This document shows, in pieces, positions 10,789 to 19,863 of a DNA stretch of 64,000 nt. Below the pieces are notes generated by a model. The model had not been told where the DNA came from, did not search any database, and saw only the letters and a program-made list of their open reading frames with translations. The translations under genes and the position numbers were made by a program. Positions within the stretch are counted from its first letter, which is position 1; each line of letters begins with the position of its first letter. This DNA comes from Streptococcus suis (GTDB lineage Bacteria; Bacillota; Bacilli; Lactobacillales; Streptococcaceae). The stretch covers positions 1 to 64,000 of the forward strand of contig NZ_JAIMEP010000004.1 in assembly GCF_019794555.1 (NCBI RefSeq), read 5' to 3'.

Positions 10789-11342
10789 AGCGAATAGCAA
10801 TTTTTGCCTCTGGTAATGGTTCCAATTTTCAAGTTATAGCTGAACAATTCAAGGTACATTTTGTTTTTTCAGATCATAGAGATGCTTTCGTTTTAAAGAG
10901 AGCTGAAACATTAGGAGTTCCAGCCTATGCTTTTGAACTGAAGGAGTTTGCTGATAAACAGGCATATGAAAAAGCACTCATTGACTTATTGGACAAACAC
11001 CAGATTGATCTGGTTGTTTTAGCTGGCTATATGAAGATTGTTGGCCCTACATTGCTTGCTAAGTATGAGGGACGGATTATCAATATTCATCCGGCTTATC
11101 TGCCAGAATTTCCAGGAGCCCATGGGATTGAAGATGCTTGGAAAGCTGACGTTCCAGAGAGTGGTGTGACGGTTCACTGGGTCGACAGTGGTGTTGATAC
11201 AGGTCAAATTATTAAACAAGTCCGTGTACCTAGGTTGGCTGATGATCATTTGGAGCAGTTTGAGGAACGGATTCACGCCGCAGAATATCAGCTTTATCCA
11301 ACAGTTTTAGAAGAGCTGGGGGTGGAAAGGATAGAGTTATGA
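10785..11342 (+). CDS. purN: GAR formyltransferase
   Basis: PurN (185 aa) transfers formyl from 10-formyl-THF to GAR. The N-terminal GNGSNFQVI segment, the catalytic [16 protein letters not shown] (Asn, His) and the later aspartate in VDSGVDTG are conserved. It overlaps purM by 4 bp and its stop overlaps the following small membrane ORF by 4 bp, indicating a continuous polycistronic unit. Confidence 0.95.
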   Translation: MKRIAIFASGNGSNFQVIAEQFKVHFVFSDHRDAFVLKRAETLGVPAYAFELKEFADKQAYEKALIDLLDKHQIDLVVLAGYMKIVGPTLLAKYEGRIINIHPAYLPEFPGAHGIEDAWKADVPESGVTVHWVDSGVDTGQIIKQVRVPRLADDHLEQFEERIHAAEYQLYPTVLEELGVERIEL

Positions 11343-11497
11343 TAAAGAAAATAATCTCATTCGTTTTGGTATTTGTTTTAGCGGCTCTGCTATTTAATAG
11401 CTTTATTTTTGCAAACTTAGAAAATCCAGCACGTTTGATATTGGCCTATGGATTATCCTTGATTTTATCAGGATTTTTAATGACTCAAATCAAATAG
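11339..11497 (+). CDS. Small hydrophobic membrane protein within the pur operon
   Basis: A 52-residue ORF that starts inside the purN stop (ATGA overlap). The sequence is almost wholly hydrophobic, with two predicted membrane segments ([15 protein letters not shown] and [16 protein letters not shown]) separated by a short polar stretch, and a basic N-terminus (MIKK). GGTGGAAAGG upstream, within purN, can serve as the ribosome-binding site. I do not recognise a family. Its coupling to purN suggests it is really translated; its role is unknown. Confidence 0.6.
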   Translation: MIKKIISFVLVFVLAALLFNSFIFANLENPARLILAYGLSLILSGFLMTQIK

Positions 11498-11522
11498 TAA
11501 AAGTGTAGAAGAAGGAGTAAAC

Positions 11523-13070
11523 ATGACAAAGCGTGCGTTAATTAGCGTATCTGATAAAAATGGTATCGTTGAATTTGCTAAGGAATTAAACAGTTTTGGC
11601 TGGGAGGTTATCTCAACTGGCGGTACAAAAGTAATATTGGATCAGGCGGGTATTCCCACTATTGCCATTGATGATGTGACAGGTTTTCCAGAGATGATGG
11701 ATGGTCGTGTCAAGACTCTTCATCCGAAAATTCACGGTGGTTTGTTAGCACGTCGGGATTTGGACAGCCATTTGCAAGCTGCCAGCGACCATGAAATTGA
11801 CTTGATTGATTTGGTGGTAGTCAACCTTTATCCATTTAAAGAAACAATTCTTCGCCCGGATGTAACCTATGATTTGGCAGTGGAGAACATTGACATTGGT
11901 GGTCCATCTATGTTGCGCTCAGCGGCCAAGAACCATGCCAGTGTGACAGTTGTGGTAGACCCGGCAGATTATCCAACAGTTTTAGGAGAAATAGCAGAGC
12001 AGGGGGAAACTAGCTACTCAACGCGTCAGCGATTAGCAGCGAAGGTCTTTCGTCATACCGCAGCTTACGACGCTTTAATAGCTGATTATTTCACTAAGCA
12101 AGTAGGAGAAGAGAAACCTGAGAAACTTACTCTTACTTATGACCTTAATCAGCCAATGCGCTATGGAGAAAATCCACAACAAAATGCGGATTTCTACCAA
12201 AACGCACTTCCGACTGCATATTCCATTGCATCTGCTAAGCAGTTAAACGGGAAGGAACTATCCTTCAATAACATTCGTGATGCGGATGCCGCTATTCGTA
12301 TTATCCGTGATTTCAAGGACCGTCCAACTGTTGTAGCTCTTAAACATATGAATCCATGTGGTATCGGACAAGCTGATACTATTGAAAAGGCGTGGGATTA
12401 TGCTTATGAGGCTGATCCAGTATCGATTTTCGGAGGAATCGTTGTACTTAACAGAGAAGTAGACGCTGCGACTGCTGAAAAGATGCATCCGATTTTCTTA
12501 GAGATCATCATCGCACCGAGCTACTCGGCAGAAGCGTTAGCAATTTTGACCAATAAAAAGAAAAATCTTCGCATTTTAGAATTGGCTTTTGATGCTCAAG
12601 ATGCTAGTGAAGTAGAAAAGGAATTCACAGGCGTTGTTGGTGGTCTCTTGGTGCAGAATCAGGACGTGGTGGTGGAAAACCCAGCGGACTGGCAAGTTGT
12701 GACTGAGCGTCAACCGTCCGAGCAAGAGTGGGCGGCTATGGAGTTCGCCTGGAAGTCTTCTAAGTATGTCAAATCCAACGGAATCATCATCACCAATGAC
12801 AAGATGACCTTGGGAGTGGGACCGGGGCAAACCAACCGTGTAGCTTCCGTCCGCATTGCTATCGAGCAAGCTAAGGACCGTTTGGAAGGAGCCGTTTTGG
12901 CGTCGGACGCCTTCTTCCCATTTGCAGATAACGTGGAAGAGATTGCTGCAGCAGGTATTAAGGCCATCATTCAGCCTGGTGGATCTGTCCGTGACCAGGA
13001 TTCCATTGACATGGCCAACAAGTACGGCTTGACCATGGTCTTTACAGGAGTCAGACATTTTAGACATTGA
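11523..13070 (+). CDS. purH: Bifunctional AICAR transformylase / IMP cyclohydrolase
   Basis: PurH (515 aa) carries out the last two steps to IMP. The N-terminal MGS-like domain has [15 protein letters not shown] and the STGGTK substrate loop; the C-terminal transformylase domain has the catalytic KHMNPCG segment near residue 275. AAGGAG lies before the ATG. It ends the first half of the purine cluster, followed by a weak hairpin and then the DUF262 gene. Confidence 0.96.
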   Translation: MTKRALISVSDKNGIVEFAKELNSFGWEVISTGGTKVILDQAGIPTIAIDDVTGFPEMMDGRVKTLHPKIHGGLLARRDLDSHLQAASDHEIDLIDLVVVNLYPFKETILRPDVTYDLAVENIDIGGPSMLRSAAKNHASVTVVVDPADYPTVLGEIAEQGETSYSTRQRLAAKVFRHTAAYDALIADYFTKQVGEEKPEKLTLTYDLNQPMRYGENPQQNADFYQNALPTAYSIASAKQLNGKELSFNNIRDADAAIRIIRDFKDRPTVVALKHMNPCGIGQADTIEKAWDYAYEADPVSIFGGIVVLNREVDAATAEKMHPIFLEIIIAPSYSAEALAILTNKKKNLRILELAFDAQDASEVEKEFTGVVGGLLVQNQDVVVENPADWQVVTERQPSEQEWAAMEFAWKSSKYVKSNGIIITNDKMTLGVGPGQTNRVASVRIAIEQAKDRLEGAVLASDAFFPFADNVEEIAAAGIKAIIQPGGSVRDQDSIDMANKYGLTMVFTGVRHFRH

Positions 13071-13090
13071 GAAATTTGGAGAAAGAGGAA

Positions 13091-13129
13091 CACCCCAGCT
13101 GGAGAAGTTGGGGTGGATTTTGGTATAAT
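13091..13129 (+). promoter_or_regulatory. Weak terminator hairpin and extended -10 promoter between purH and DUF262 gene
   Basis: A 7-bp stem (13091-13097 with 13109-13115) has only a short T stretch behind it, so termination is probably partial. TGGTATAAT at 13121-13129 is an extended -10 element 34 bp before the next ATG, which could drive the DUF262 gene alone. No good -35 is visible. Confidence 0.5.
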
Positions 13130-13162
13130 TTTGATATATTCGCTGAAATTAGGAGGTAGTTT

Positions 13163-14905
13163 ATGGAATTTACAGCTGACAAAATTTTGATTAAGGATTT
13201 CTTTTCAGGTAATAAGCAATACACAATACCAAGATACCAGAGAGAATATTCTTGGGAAGAAAAACAATTAGATGATTTCTATAGGGATATTGTAGATAAT
13301 ATTAATTTTTCTGAGGAAAGTAAGAATACAGATTACTTTTTTGGGACAGTAATGCTAGTTGGAGACATGATACAACATAAAGAGCCTTTGCAAATTGTGG
13401 ATGGCCAACAAAGAATAACTACTATGACTATATTTTTTTCAGCTCTTGCAAAAGTCGCAGAAAAATTTGATAAAAAAATATCCAATAACATATGGAGATA
13501 TATTATTGGGTTCGATGAAGATGGTGAAGATTATAAAGTATTAGAAAATTTGACGGCCTCCCCATATTTTGAAGATAAGATACAGAGTCGAAATTCAGAA
13601 GGTATTTATAGTGATAGTATATTAGAGGGAACAGAGCAGTATAAAATTCAATATGCATATGATTTCTTTTTAAAGAAATTAAGTACAGATGTAAATAATT
13701 TTTCTCAACAATATGGTTTGGCTGAAATTGAAATAATCAAAATAATACGAAGTCAGTTAACTGGGAGCCAGGTGATATATATATGTTCTCATACAGAAGA
13801 AGATGTTAATAAGATTTTTGAAAATATTAATTCAAAAGGTCAAAAACTTTATACACTAGATTTGATAAAAAATGAAATATTTTCAGTTGAAAATGAGTTA
13901 GTACCGATAGATAAAGCCAAAGAAATCTGGAGCCAAATTAAGAATAATTTAATAAGTGACAGAGAGGCAATATCTGTCGATACGTTTTATAGACATTTTT
14001 GGATTTCAAACTATGGGCAAAGTAAGATGAGTGATTTATATGATAACTTCTTATCAACTATTAAGCCAGAAGATTACTATAAATATTTAAAGAAATTGAG
14101 AGATAGCTCTAGAAACTATATGTTAGTGGTATCGCCAACAGATAATATGTTTCAGGGGCATAGTATTTCAAAAAAAGATATTGCAAGGGTAAAAAATATA
14201 CTGAATAATATTACTGTCAATTTCAGAATAACTCAAGCAAGAATTTTTATTCTAGTTGCATATGAAAAATATATGAACAATCAAATTAAATTTAAAGATT
14301 TTCAAAATATAATTGAGTTTATAGAGGAATTTCATTATGTGCATAATGCGATTTGCAAACAAAGAAATAATAAACTTGAGAACAAATATGGATCTTATGC
14401 AAGAAAGCTGAGGAAAGCAGCTGATAGGGGTGACTGGAATAGGGTAATTAATGGTTTTAAAGACGATTTTAAATCTTTGTTGCCAGATAAAAAGACATTT
14501 ATAGATCATTTTGTTTCTCTAACATATAAGAAAAAATCGTCAACAGCAAAACAAAACCAACTAAATGTTGTAGCTAAGTATAGTATAAAAAAATATGAAG
14601 AGATTTTGCATGGTAGTGCAGACTATGATTATCTCAATGAATCAATAGAGCATATAGTATCTGAATCAGAGAATCCAAATATTTGTTGTCATATTGGGAA
14701 CTTAACGCTTTTAGAAGAAAATTTAAATAAAAAATCGGATGATGAAAAACTTAGTAAAAAAATTGAATTATATGGTGAGTCCAAATATTGTTCCACAAGG
14801 AAATTTTTAGAAGAATATTCGGACAAATTTAGTCAGACTGATTTTGATAATAGAGCTAGAACAATAGGAGAAGTAATATACAATGGAATAATTGTGACGG
14901 ATTAG
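13163..14905 (+). CDS. DUF262/DUF1524 protein, GmrSD-like type IV restriction candidate
   Basis: A 580-residue protein with the DUF262 (ParB/sulfiredoxin-like) signature: IPRYQREYSW at about residues 22-31 and VDGQQRITTM with Asp80. The C-terminal part has a degenerate DUF1524 HNH-like segment: EHIVSE with His497, then IGNLTLLEENLNKK. This architecture is that of fused GmrSD enzymes, which cut DNA with modified (e.g. glucosylated) cytosines and protect against phages. An AGGAGG site precedes the ATG. The gene is much more AT-rich, with many ATA codons, than the purine genes on both sides, and has its own promoter and terminator, pointing to horizontal acquisition. The restriction role is inferred from domains. 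Confidence 0.75.
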   Translation: MEFTADKILIKDFFSGNKQYTIPRYQREYSWEEKQLDDFYRDIVDNINFSEESKNTDYFFGTVMLVGDMIQHKEPLQIVDGQQRITTMTIFFSALAKVAEKFDKKISNNIWRYIIGFDEDGEDYKVLENLTASPYFEDKIQSRNSEGIYSDSILEGTEQYKIQYAYDFFLKKLSTDVNNFSQQYGLAEIEIIKIIRSQLTGSQVIYICSHTEEDVNKIFENINSKGQKLYTLDLIKNEIFSVENELVPIDKAKEIWSQIKNNLISDREAISVDTFYRHFWISNYGQSKMSDLYDNFLSTIKPEDYYKYLKKLRDSSRNYMLVVSPTDNMFQGHSISKKDIARVKNILNNITVNFRITQARIFILVAYEKYMNNQIKFKDFQNIIEFIEEFHYVHNAICKQRNNKLENKYGSYARKLRKAADRGDWNRVINGFKDDFKSLLPDKKTFIDHFVSLTYKKKSSTAKQNQLNVVAKYSIKKYEEILHGSADYDYLNESIEHIVSESENPNICCHIGNLTLLEENLNKKSDDEKLSKKIELYGESKYCSTRKFLEEYSDKFSQTDFDNRARTIGEVIYNGIIVTD

Positions 14906-14924
14906 ACATTATTTAATATAAAGG

Positions 14925-14966
14925 GACTGGAAATGGATATTGTCAGTATCCAATCCAGTCTTTTTT
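14925..14966 (+). terminator. Strong terminator after DUF262 gene
   Basis: A two-part stem (14925-14930 with 14955-14960, and 14934-14939 with 14947-14952) is followed by six T. It isolates the inserted gene from purD. Confidence 0.85.
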
Positions 14967-14968
14967 CC

Positions 14969-15023
14969 ATTCCCGAACATTCTCCTGTTTTTTCTATTAA
15001 AATCCGTCTGTTTTTGCTATACT
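14969..15023 (+). promoter_or_regulatory. purD promoter with candidate PurBox
   Basis: ATTCCCGAACATT at 14969-14981 matches the PurBox consensus AWWWCCGAACWWT at 12 of 13 positions. It lies upstream of an extended -10 element, TGCTATACT (15015-15023). This suggests that purDEK is a separate PurR-controlled unit. Confidence 0.55.
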
Positions 15024-15056
15024 GTTTATAGAAAATCCGTTTTTGAGGTATAATAA

Positions 15057-16319
15057 ATGAAACTTTTGGTTGTTGGGTCTGGTGGTCGTGAACACGCGAT
15101 TGCAAAGAAGTTGTTGGCATCTGAACAGGTAGAACAGGTCTTTGTTGCTCCTGGAAATGATGGCATGACTTTAGATGGGATTGAATTAGTGAATATCGGT
15201 ATTTCCGAACATTCTGCATTAATTAACTTTGCAAAGGAAAATGATATTGCATGGACTTTTGTTGGTCCAGATGATGCTCTGGCAGCAGGTATCGTTGATG
15301 ATTTTGAGCAGGCTGGGTTAAAGGCATTTGGTCCGAGTCGTCTCGCCGCGGAGCTAGAGTGGTCAAAAGACTTTGCTAAGCAAATCATGGTCAAATACGG
15401 CATTCCTACAGCAGCCTTTGGCACATTTTCCAACTTCGAAGAAGCCAAAGCCTACATCGAAGAGCAGGGCGCACCCATCGTGGTCAAGGCGGACGGCTTG
15501 GCACTGGGCAAGGGCGTGGTCGTAGCGGAAACCGTCGAACAGGCGATCGAAGCGGCACGGGAGATGCTCTTAGACAACAAGTTCGGTAACTCGGGTGCCC
15601 GCGTAGTCATCGAGGAGTTTTTGGAGGGTGAGGAGTTCTCGCTCTTTGCCTTGGTCAACGGCGACCAGTTCTATATCCTGCCGACAGCCCAGGACCACAA
15701 GCGTGCCTTTGACGGCGACCAAGGTCCTAATACAGGTGGCATGGGTGCCTACGCTCCAGTGCCTCACCTATCTCAAAGTGTGGTGGACACAGCAGTTGAC
15801 ACCATTGTCAAGCCTATTCTTGCGGGCATGATTGCTGAAGAGCGACCTTATCTTGGCGTGCTCTATGCTGGCTTGATTCTGACCGATCAAGGTCCTAAAG
15901 TCATTGAGTTCAACGCTCGGTTTGGCGACCCAGAAACTCAGATTATCCTACCTCGCTTGACCTCTGATTTTGCTCAGAACATTGACGACATCCTCCACAA
16001 ACGCACGACACAGCTGACTTGGCTAGATAGTGGCGTGACGCTTGGGGTAGTGGTGGCATCAAATGGCTATCCTTTGGATTATGAAAAAGGTGTGGTCTTG
16101 CCAGCAAAGACCGAGGGAGACATCACGACTTACTATGCAGGGGCTCGTTTTGCGGAAAATAGCAGAGCACTGCTTTCAAACGGCGGTCGGGTCTATATGC
16201 TGGTTACCACAGCAGACACCGTCCAAGAAGCCCAAGAAAAAATTTACTCGGAGCTGAAAAGTCAAGATACCACAGGCCTCTTTTATCGGACAGATATTGG
16301 AAGCAAGGCCGTGAAATAA
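15057..16319 (+). CDS. purD: GAR synthetase (phosphoribosylamine-glycine ligase)
   Basis: PurD (420 aa) joins glycine to phosphoribosylamine with ATP. It begins with the canonical MKLLVVGSGGREHAIA and has the ATP-grasp segments VVKADGLALGKGVVVA and FNARFGDPETQ. GAGGT seven bases upstream supports the start. The stretch from roughly 15340 to 15720 is visibly more GC-rich and uses rarer C/G-ending codons than the first third of the gene, suggesting allelic recombination inside the gene (inference). Confidence 0.95.
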   Translation: MKLLVVGSGGREHAIAKKLLASEQVEQVFVAPGNDGMTLDGIELVNIGISEHSALINFAKENDIAWTFVGPDDALAAGIVDDFEQAGLKAFGPSRLAAELEWSKDFAKQIMVKYGIPTAAFGTFSNFEEAKAYIEEQGAPIVVKADGLALGKGVVVAETVEQAIEAAREMLLDNKFGNSGARVVIEEFLEGEEFSLFALVNGDQFYILPTAQDHKRAFDGDQGPNTGGMGAYAPVPHLSQSVVDTAVDTIVKPILAGMIAEERPYLGVLYAGLILTDQGPKVIEFNARFGDPETQIILPRLTSDFAQNIDDILHKRTTQLTWLDSGVTLGVVVASNGYPLDYEKGVVLPAKTEGDITTYYAGARFAENSRALLSNGGRVYMLVTTADTVQEAQEKIYSELKSQDTTGLFYRTDIGSKAVK

Positions 16320-16344
16320 GGGATAAAGAAAAGGAAGTACAAGC

Positions 16345-16833
16345 ATGAACATTCCAATTTCCATCATCATGGGCTCTAGTTCCGACTGGAAAACCATGAA
16401 AAAAGCAGCCGATGTGCTGGACAAATTTGGCGTAGCCTATGAAAAGAAAGTGGTCTCTGCCCACCGCACACCCGACCTCATGTTCCGTCATGCCGAAGAG
16501 GCGCGTGGCCGTGGCATCAAGGTCATCATCGCAGGAGCGGGTGGTGCGGCTCATTTGCCGGGTATGGTGGCAGCAAAGACAACCCTGCCTGTCATCGGTG
16601 TCCCTGTCCAATCTCGTGCCCTAAGTGGTGTGGATTCGCTCTATTCTATCGTTCAGATGCCGGGCGGTGTGCCTGTTGCGACCATGGCAATCGGTGAAGC
16701 AGGTGCGACCAATGCAGCTCTGACAGCTCTTCGCATTCTCTCCATTGAAGACCAAACCATTGCAGCTCAGCTGGCAGACTTTGCCAAGGAACAGGAAAAA
16801 ATTGCGGAGGCGATGACAGATGACCTCATCTAA
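16345..16833 (+). CDS. purE: N5-carboxyaminoimidazole ribonucleotide mutase
   Basis: PurE (162 aa) converts N5-CAIR to [34 protein letters not shown] (with the catalytic histidine) and [12 protein letters not shown] are the class I PurE motifs. It overlaps purK by 14 bp, the usual pairing, since PurK makes the PurE substrate. Confidence 0.96.
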   Translation: MNIPISIIMGSSSDWKTMKKAADVLDKFGVAYEKKVVSAHRTPDLMFRHAEEARGRGIKVIIAGAGGAAHLPGMVAAKTTLPVIGVPVQSRALSGVDSLYSIVQMPGGVPVATMAIGEAGATNAALTALRILSIEDQTIAAQLADFAKEQEKIAEAMTDDLI

Positions 16834-17887
16834 AACAATCGGAATTATCGGCGGCGGTCAGCTGGGGCAGATGATGGCTATTTCCGCTATTTACATGGGT
16901 CACAAGGTGATCACGTTGGATCCTGCGGCGGACTGCCCAGCCTCCAAGGTCAGCGAGGTTATCGTCGCTCCCTATCATGATGTGGCGGCCCTCAAACAGT
17001 TGGCGGAGCGGTGCGATGTCCTGACCTACGAGTTTGAAAATGTCGATGCCGACGGACTGGACGCGGTCATCAAAGACGGCCAGCTCCCTCAAGGGACAGA
17101 CCTCCTTCGTATTTCCCAAAACCGCATTTTTGAGAAGGATTTTTTGGCCAAAAAAGCTGGCGTGCAAGTCGCCCCCTACAAAGTCGTCACTTCTAGCCTA
17201 GACCTAGAAGGTTTGGATCTCAGCAAAAACTACGTCTTGAAAACAGCCACTGGGGGCTATGATGGACATGGTCAGAAGGTTATTCGAGAAGAGGCGGACT
17301 TGGTAGAGGCTAGTCAGTTAGCTAACTCTGCCGAGTGTGTGCTGGAAGAGTTTGTGAATTTCGACCTGGAAATCTCCGTCCTTGTGTCTGGGAATGGCTC
17401 CGACTACACAGTCTTTCCTGTGCAGGAAAATATCCATCGCAATAATATTCTTTACAAAACTATCGTGCCAGCCCGTATTTCAGATGAACTAGCTGAAAAA
17501 GCCAAAACAATGGCCTTGCAAATAGCAGATAAACTTCAATTAGCAGGCACCCTTTGTGTTGAAATGTTTGTGGGAGGGCAGGAAATTCTTGTGAATGAGA
17601 TTGCCCCTCGACCACACAATTCAGGACACTATTCTATTGAAGCTTGTAATTTTTCACAGTTTGATACCCATATACAGGGTATCCTTGGTCAACCCCTACC
17701 TCCTATCCGCCTGCTCTCTCCAGCCGTTATGATCAACGTCCTCGGACAAGACATGGAAGCAGCACAAGCCTTTTCTCAAGAAAATCCTAACGCATATCTT
17801 CATTTTTATGGTAAACTAGAAGCGAAGCACAATCGCAAAATGGGACATGTGACGGTGTTGACGGATGATGTTGAGGTAGAGTTGTAG
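16820..17887 (+). CDS. purK: N5-carboxyaminoimidazole ribonucleotide synthetase
   Basis: PurK (355 aa) carboxylates AIR with ATP and bicarbonate. [15 protein letters not shown] opens the protein; the ATP-grasp domain has [17 protein letters not shown] and the metal/ATP segment [17 protein letters not shown]. The start lies within purE (14-bp overlap). It is followed by a 179-bp structured gap before purB. Confidence 0.95.
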   Translation: MTSSKTIGIIGGGQLGQMMAISAIYMGHKVITLDPAADCPASKVSEVIVAPYHDVAALKQLAERCDVLTYEFENVDADGLDAVIKDGQLPQGTDLLRISQNRIFEKDFLAKKAGVQVAPYKVVTSSLDLEGLDLSKNYVLKTATGGYDGHGQKVIREEADLVEASQLANSAECVLEEFVNFDLEISVLVSGNGSDYTVFPVQENIHRNNILYKTIVPARISDELAEKAKTMALQIADKLQLAGTLCVEMFVGGQEILVNEIAPRPHNSGHYSIEACNFSQFDTHIQGILGQPLPPIRLLSPAVMINVLGQDMEAAQAFSQENPNAYLHFYGKLEAKHNRKMGHVTVLTDDVEVEL

Positions 17888-17928
17888 GGGATTTCGAAAT
17901 TCAAGTAAAACCCAATACATTTAAAGAT

Positions 17929-18056
17929 AGAAAGGAGAGAGGGCAAGTTCGAGTATTTTAACTCGGTCTAAAAGTGTCGGAAAAAAGATAAACGGTCTTG
18001 TGTGCTAGCACACAGTGGCAGTTTCCTATTTTTCTCTTGCTTTCTTAAAGCCCTCT
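17929..18056 (+). other. Branched RNA fold upstream of purB
   Basis: The 179-bp gap between purK and purB contains nested inverted repeats. AGAGGGC (17938-17944) can pair with GCCCTCT (18050-18056). It encloses a 5-bp hairpin (17950-17954 with 17961-17965) and a long imperfect hairpin (about 17978-18036) whose tip is a perfect 16-bp palindrome, 17999-18014. GCAAG (17943-17947) can instead pair with CTTGC (18036-18040), so two exclusive folds are possible. I do not recognise a known riboswitch class. Confidence 0.5.
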
Positions 18057-18066
18057 GTATCATATA

Positions 18067-19359
18067 ATGATCAATCGTTATTCCCGCCCGGAGATGGCGG
18101 CTATTTGGAGTGAAGAGAACAAGTACAAGGCTTGGTTGGAGGTGGAAATCCTCGCTGATGAGGCCTGGGCTGAGTTGGGTGAGATTCCCAAGGAAGATGT
18201 GGCCTTGATTCGTGAGAAGGCGACTTTTGACATCGACCGCATTTTAGAGATTGAAGAGGAAACTCGTCACGATGTGGTGGCTTTCACGCGTGCGGTGTCG
18301 GAAAGTCTTGGTGAGGAACGCAAGTGGGTCCACTACGGTCTGACGTCGACTGACGTGGTGGATACGGCTTACGGCTACCTCTACAAGCAGGCCAACGACA
18401 TTATCCGTCGCGACCTTGAAAACTTTACCCATATCATCGCCGACAAGGCGCGTGAACACAAGTACACCATTATGATGGGGCGGACTCACGGTGTCCATGC
18501 GGAGCCAACGACCTTCGGTCTGAAGTTGGCGACTTGGTATAGTGAAATGAAACGCAATATGGAGCGTTTTGATGTGGCGGCTAAGGGCGTTGAGGCTGGT
18601 AAAATTTCAGGTGCGGTTGGTAACTTTGCCAACATTCCTCCATTTGTGGAAGAGTATGTTTGTGCCAAATTGGGCATTCGTCCGCAAGAAATTTCGACCC
18701 AGGTCCTTCCTCGTGACCTCCACGCAGAATATTTCTCAGCCCTAGCCTTGATTGCAACGTCTATCGAGCGTATGGCGACAGAAATCCGTGGACTACAAAA
18801 ATCTGAACAACGCGAAGTCGAAGAGTTCTTTGCCAAAGGCCAAAAAGGTAGCTCTGCTATGCCCCATAAACGCAACCCTATCGGCTCTGAAAATATGACT
18901 GGTCTGGCTCGTGTGGTGCGTGGTCACTTGGTGACGGCTTTTGAGAATGTGGCTCTCTGGCACGAACGCGATATTTCCCACTCGTCAGCGGAGCGGATTA
19001 TCACGCCGGATACGACTATTCTTATTAACTACATGCTCAATCGTTTTGGCAATATTGTTAAGAATTTGACGGTCTTCCCTGAGAATATGAAACGCAATAT
19101 GGAGTCGACTTTTGGCTTGATTTACAGCCAGCGTGTCATGCTTAGTTTGATTGAAAAAGGTATGACCCGTGAGGAAGCCTATGACTTGGTGCAACCAAAA
19201 ACGGCACAATCTTGGGATAATCAAGTGGACTTCAAGCCCCTTCTTGAAGCGGATGAGCGCGTGACAGCCAAACTCAGCCAGGACGAAATCGATGAACTCT
19301 TCAACCCAGACTACTATGCTAAGCGGGTGGATGATATCTTTGCTCGACTTGGATTATAA
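18067..19359 (+). CDS. purB: Adenylosuccinate lyase
   Basis: PurB (430 aa) cleaves SAICAR and adenylosuccinate, releasing fumarate. [37 protein letters not shown] and the superfamily signature [10 protein letters not shown] are all present. No Shine-Dalgarno sequence lies within 20 bases of the ATG, although the start matches the family N-terminus exactly; an AAAGGAGAG sequence lies about 130 bases upstream in the branched leader. Translation of purB may therefore be controlled by that leader (inference). Confidence 0.95.
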   Translation: MINRYSRPEMAAIWSEENKYKAWLEVEILADEAWAELGEIPKEDVALIREKATFDIDRILEIEEETRHDVVAFTRAVSESLGEERKWVHYGLTSTDVVDTAYGYLYKQANDIIRRDLENFTHIIADKAREHKYTIMMGRTHGVHAEPTTFGLKLATWYSEMKRNMERFDVAAKGVEAGKISGAVGNFANIPPFVEEYVCAKLGIRPQEISTQVLPRDLHAEYFSALALIATSIERMATEIRGLQKSEQREVEEFFAKGQKGSSAMPHKRNPIGSENMTGLARVVRGHLVTAFENVALWHERDISHSSAERIITPDTTILINYMLNRFGNIVKNLTVFPENMKRNMESTFGLIYSQRVMLSLIEKGMTREEAYDLVQPKTAQSWDNQVDFKPLLEADERVTAKLSQDEIDELFNPDYYAKRVDDIFARLGL

Positions 19360-19366
19360 AAAAATC

Positions 19367-19397
19367 AAAATTCTTTGGATTTTCCAGAGAATTTTTT
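19367..19397 (+). terminator. Strong terminator after purB
   Basis: AAAATTCT pairs with AGAATTTT and an inner TGGA pairs with TCCA, followed by six T. It closes the purine cluster and separates it from the peptide operon. Confidence 0.85.
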
Positions 19398-19404
19398 GTT
19401 TACT

Positions 19405-19412
19405 TACGAATA
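19405..19412 (+). promoter_or_regulatory. SigX (ComX) box before the twin-peptide operon
   Basis: TACGAATA, the streptococcal com-box recognised by RNA polymerase with SigX, lies behind a T-rich stretch, 33 bp upstream of the first peptide ATG. The same box with similar flanks (TTACGAATAA then AAGTG) recurs at 26833, 28362 and 32071. Confidence 0.7.
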
Positions 19413-19445
19413 AACAAGTGTAGGAAAAATGAAAGGAGAAAGAAT

Positions 19446-19538
19446 ATGAAGAACCTTTTTCGTCAAACATTGGGGCGTTGTGAATTAAACCTAGGTTTTT
19501 TGAAATTTGGTTATCGTGGTAAAGTCTTCCATTGGTAA
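19446..19538 (+). CDS. 30-residue peptide A of competence-linked operon
   Basis: A 30-residue cationic ORF following AAAGGAGA with ideal spacing. Its second half, ELNLGFLKFGYRGKVFHW, is nearly the same as that of the next ORF (shared pattern ELNxGFLKFGYxGKxFxW). There is no double-glycine leader and no signal peptide; it has one cysteine (Cys12) and ends in Trp. Conservation between the two copies at the protein level, with diverged DNA, indicates selection on the peptide. I do not recognise the family. A leaderless bacteriocin or signal peptide is plausible given the transporters behind it, but this is inference. Confidence 0.7.
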   Translation: MKNLFRQTLGRCELNLGFLKFGYRGKVFHW

Positions 19539-19676
19539 TAATACCTGAAATACATATATTTTCTAAAATAGTTATGAATCTGATGCTACCGAATAAGAAT
19601 ATAAGTATTGGTTGACTAGAATGGAAAGATTGATTTTGTCTTATTAAATAATAATTATAATAGATAGGAGATAAAT

Positions 19677-19769
19677 ATGCATAAATTGTTTGGAAAAATT
19701 GCTTCTCGTTTTGAACTTAATTTTGGTTTCTTAAAATTTGGGTACAAAGGCAAGAGATTCTATTGGTAA
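19677..19769 (+). CDS. 30-residue peptide B of competence-linked operon
   Basis: A second 30-residue ORF, paralogous to the one at 19446, after TAGGAGATAAAT. It begins MHKLFGKIASRF and continues with the shared block ELNFGFLKFGYKGKRFYW; it lacks the cysteine of peptide A. Net charge is strongly positive. The 138-bp gap between the two carries no clear promoter, so both probably come from the SigX-box transcript. A two-component peptide acting together is one reading; duplication for diversification is another. Confidence 0.7.
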   Translation: MHKLFGKIASRFELNFGFLKFGYKGKRFYW

Positions 19770-19807
19770 TCATATAAAATAAAGTGAAAATTTGGAAACA
19801 AAAGAAG

Positions 19808-19835
19808 TTAGACGTGTATCTATTTACGCGTCTAG
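19808..19835 (+). terminator. Attenuator-like hairpin between peptides and transporter genes
   Basis: An 11-bp stem (19808-19818 with 19825-19835, including G-U pairs) with a 6-nt loop and no T run. It probably causes partial termination or RNA processing, so that the peptide genes are expressed more strongly than the transporter genes. Confidence 0.45.
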
Positions 19836-19863
19836 CTTAGTTTATAAAAACAGAGGAAAAGAA

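Noticed and set aside
17943-17956. Reversed PurBox-like sequence before purB
   Set aside because: Only about 10 of 13 positions match and it lies inside the stem structure; not good enough to call.
19569-19599. ACCGAATA near 19590 as a SigX box for peptide B
   Set aside because: The first base differs from the consensus and it lacks the usual flanks; peptide B is more simply read from the upstream promoter.
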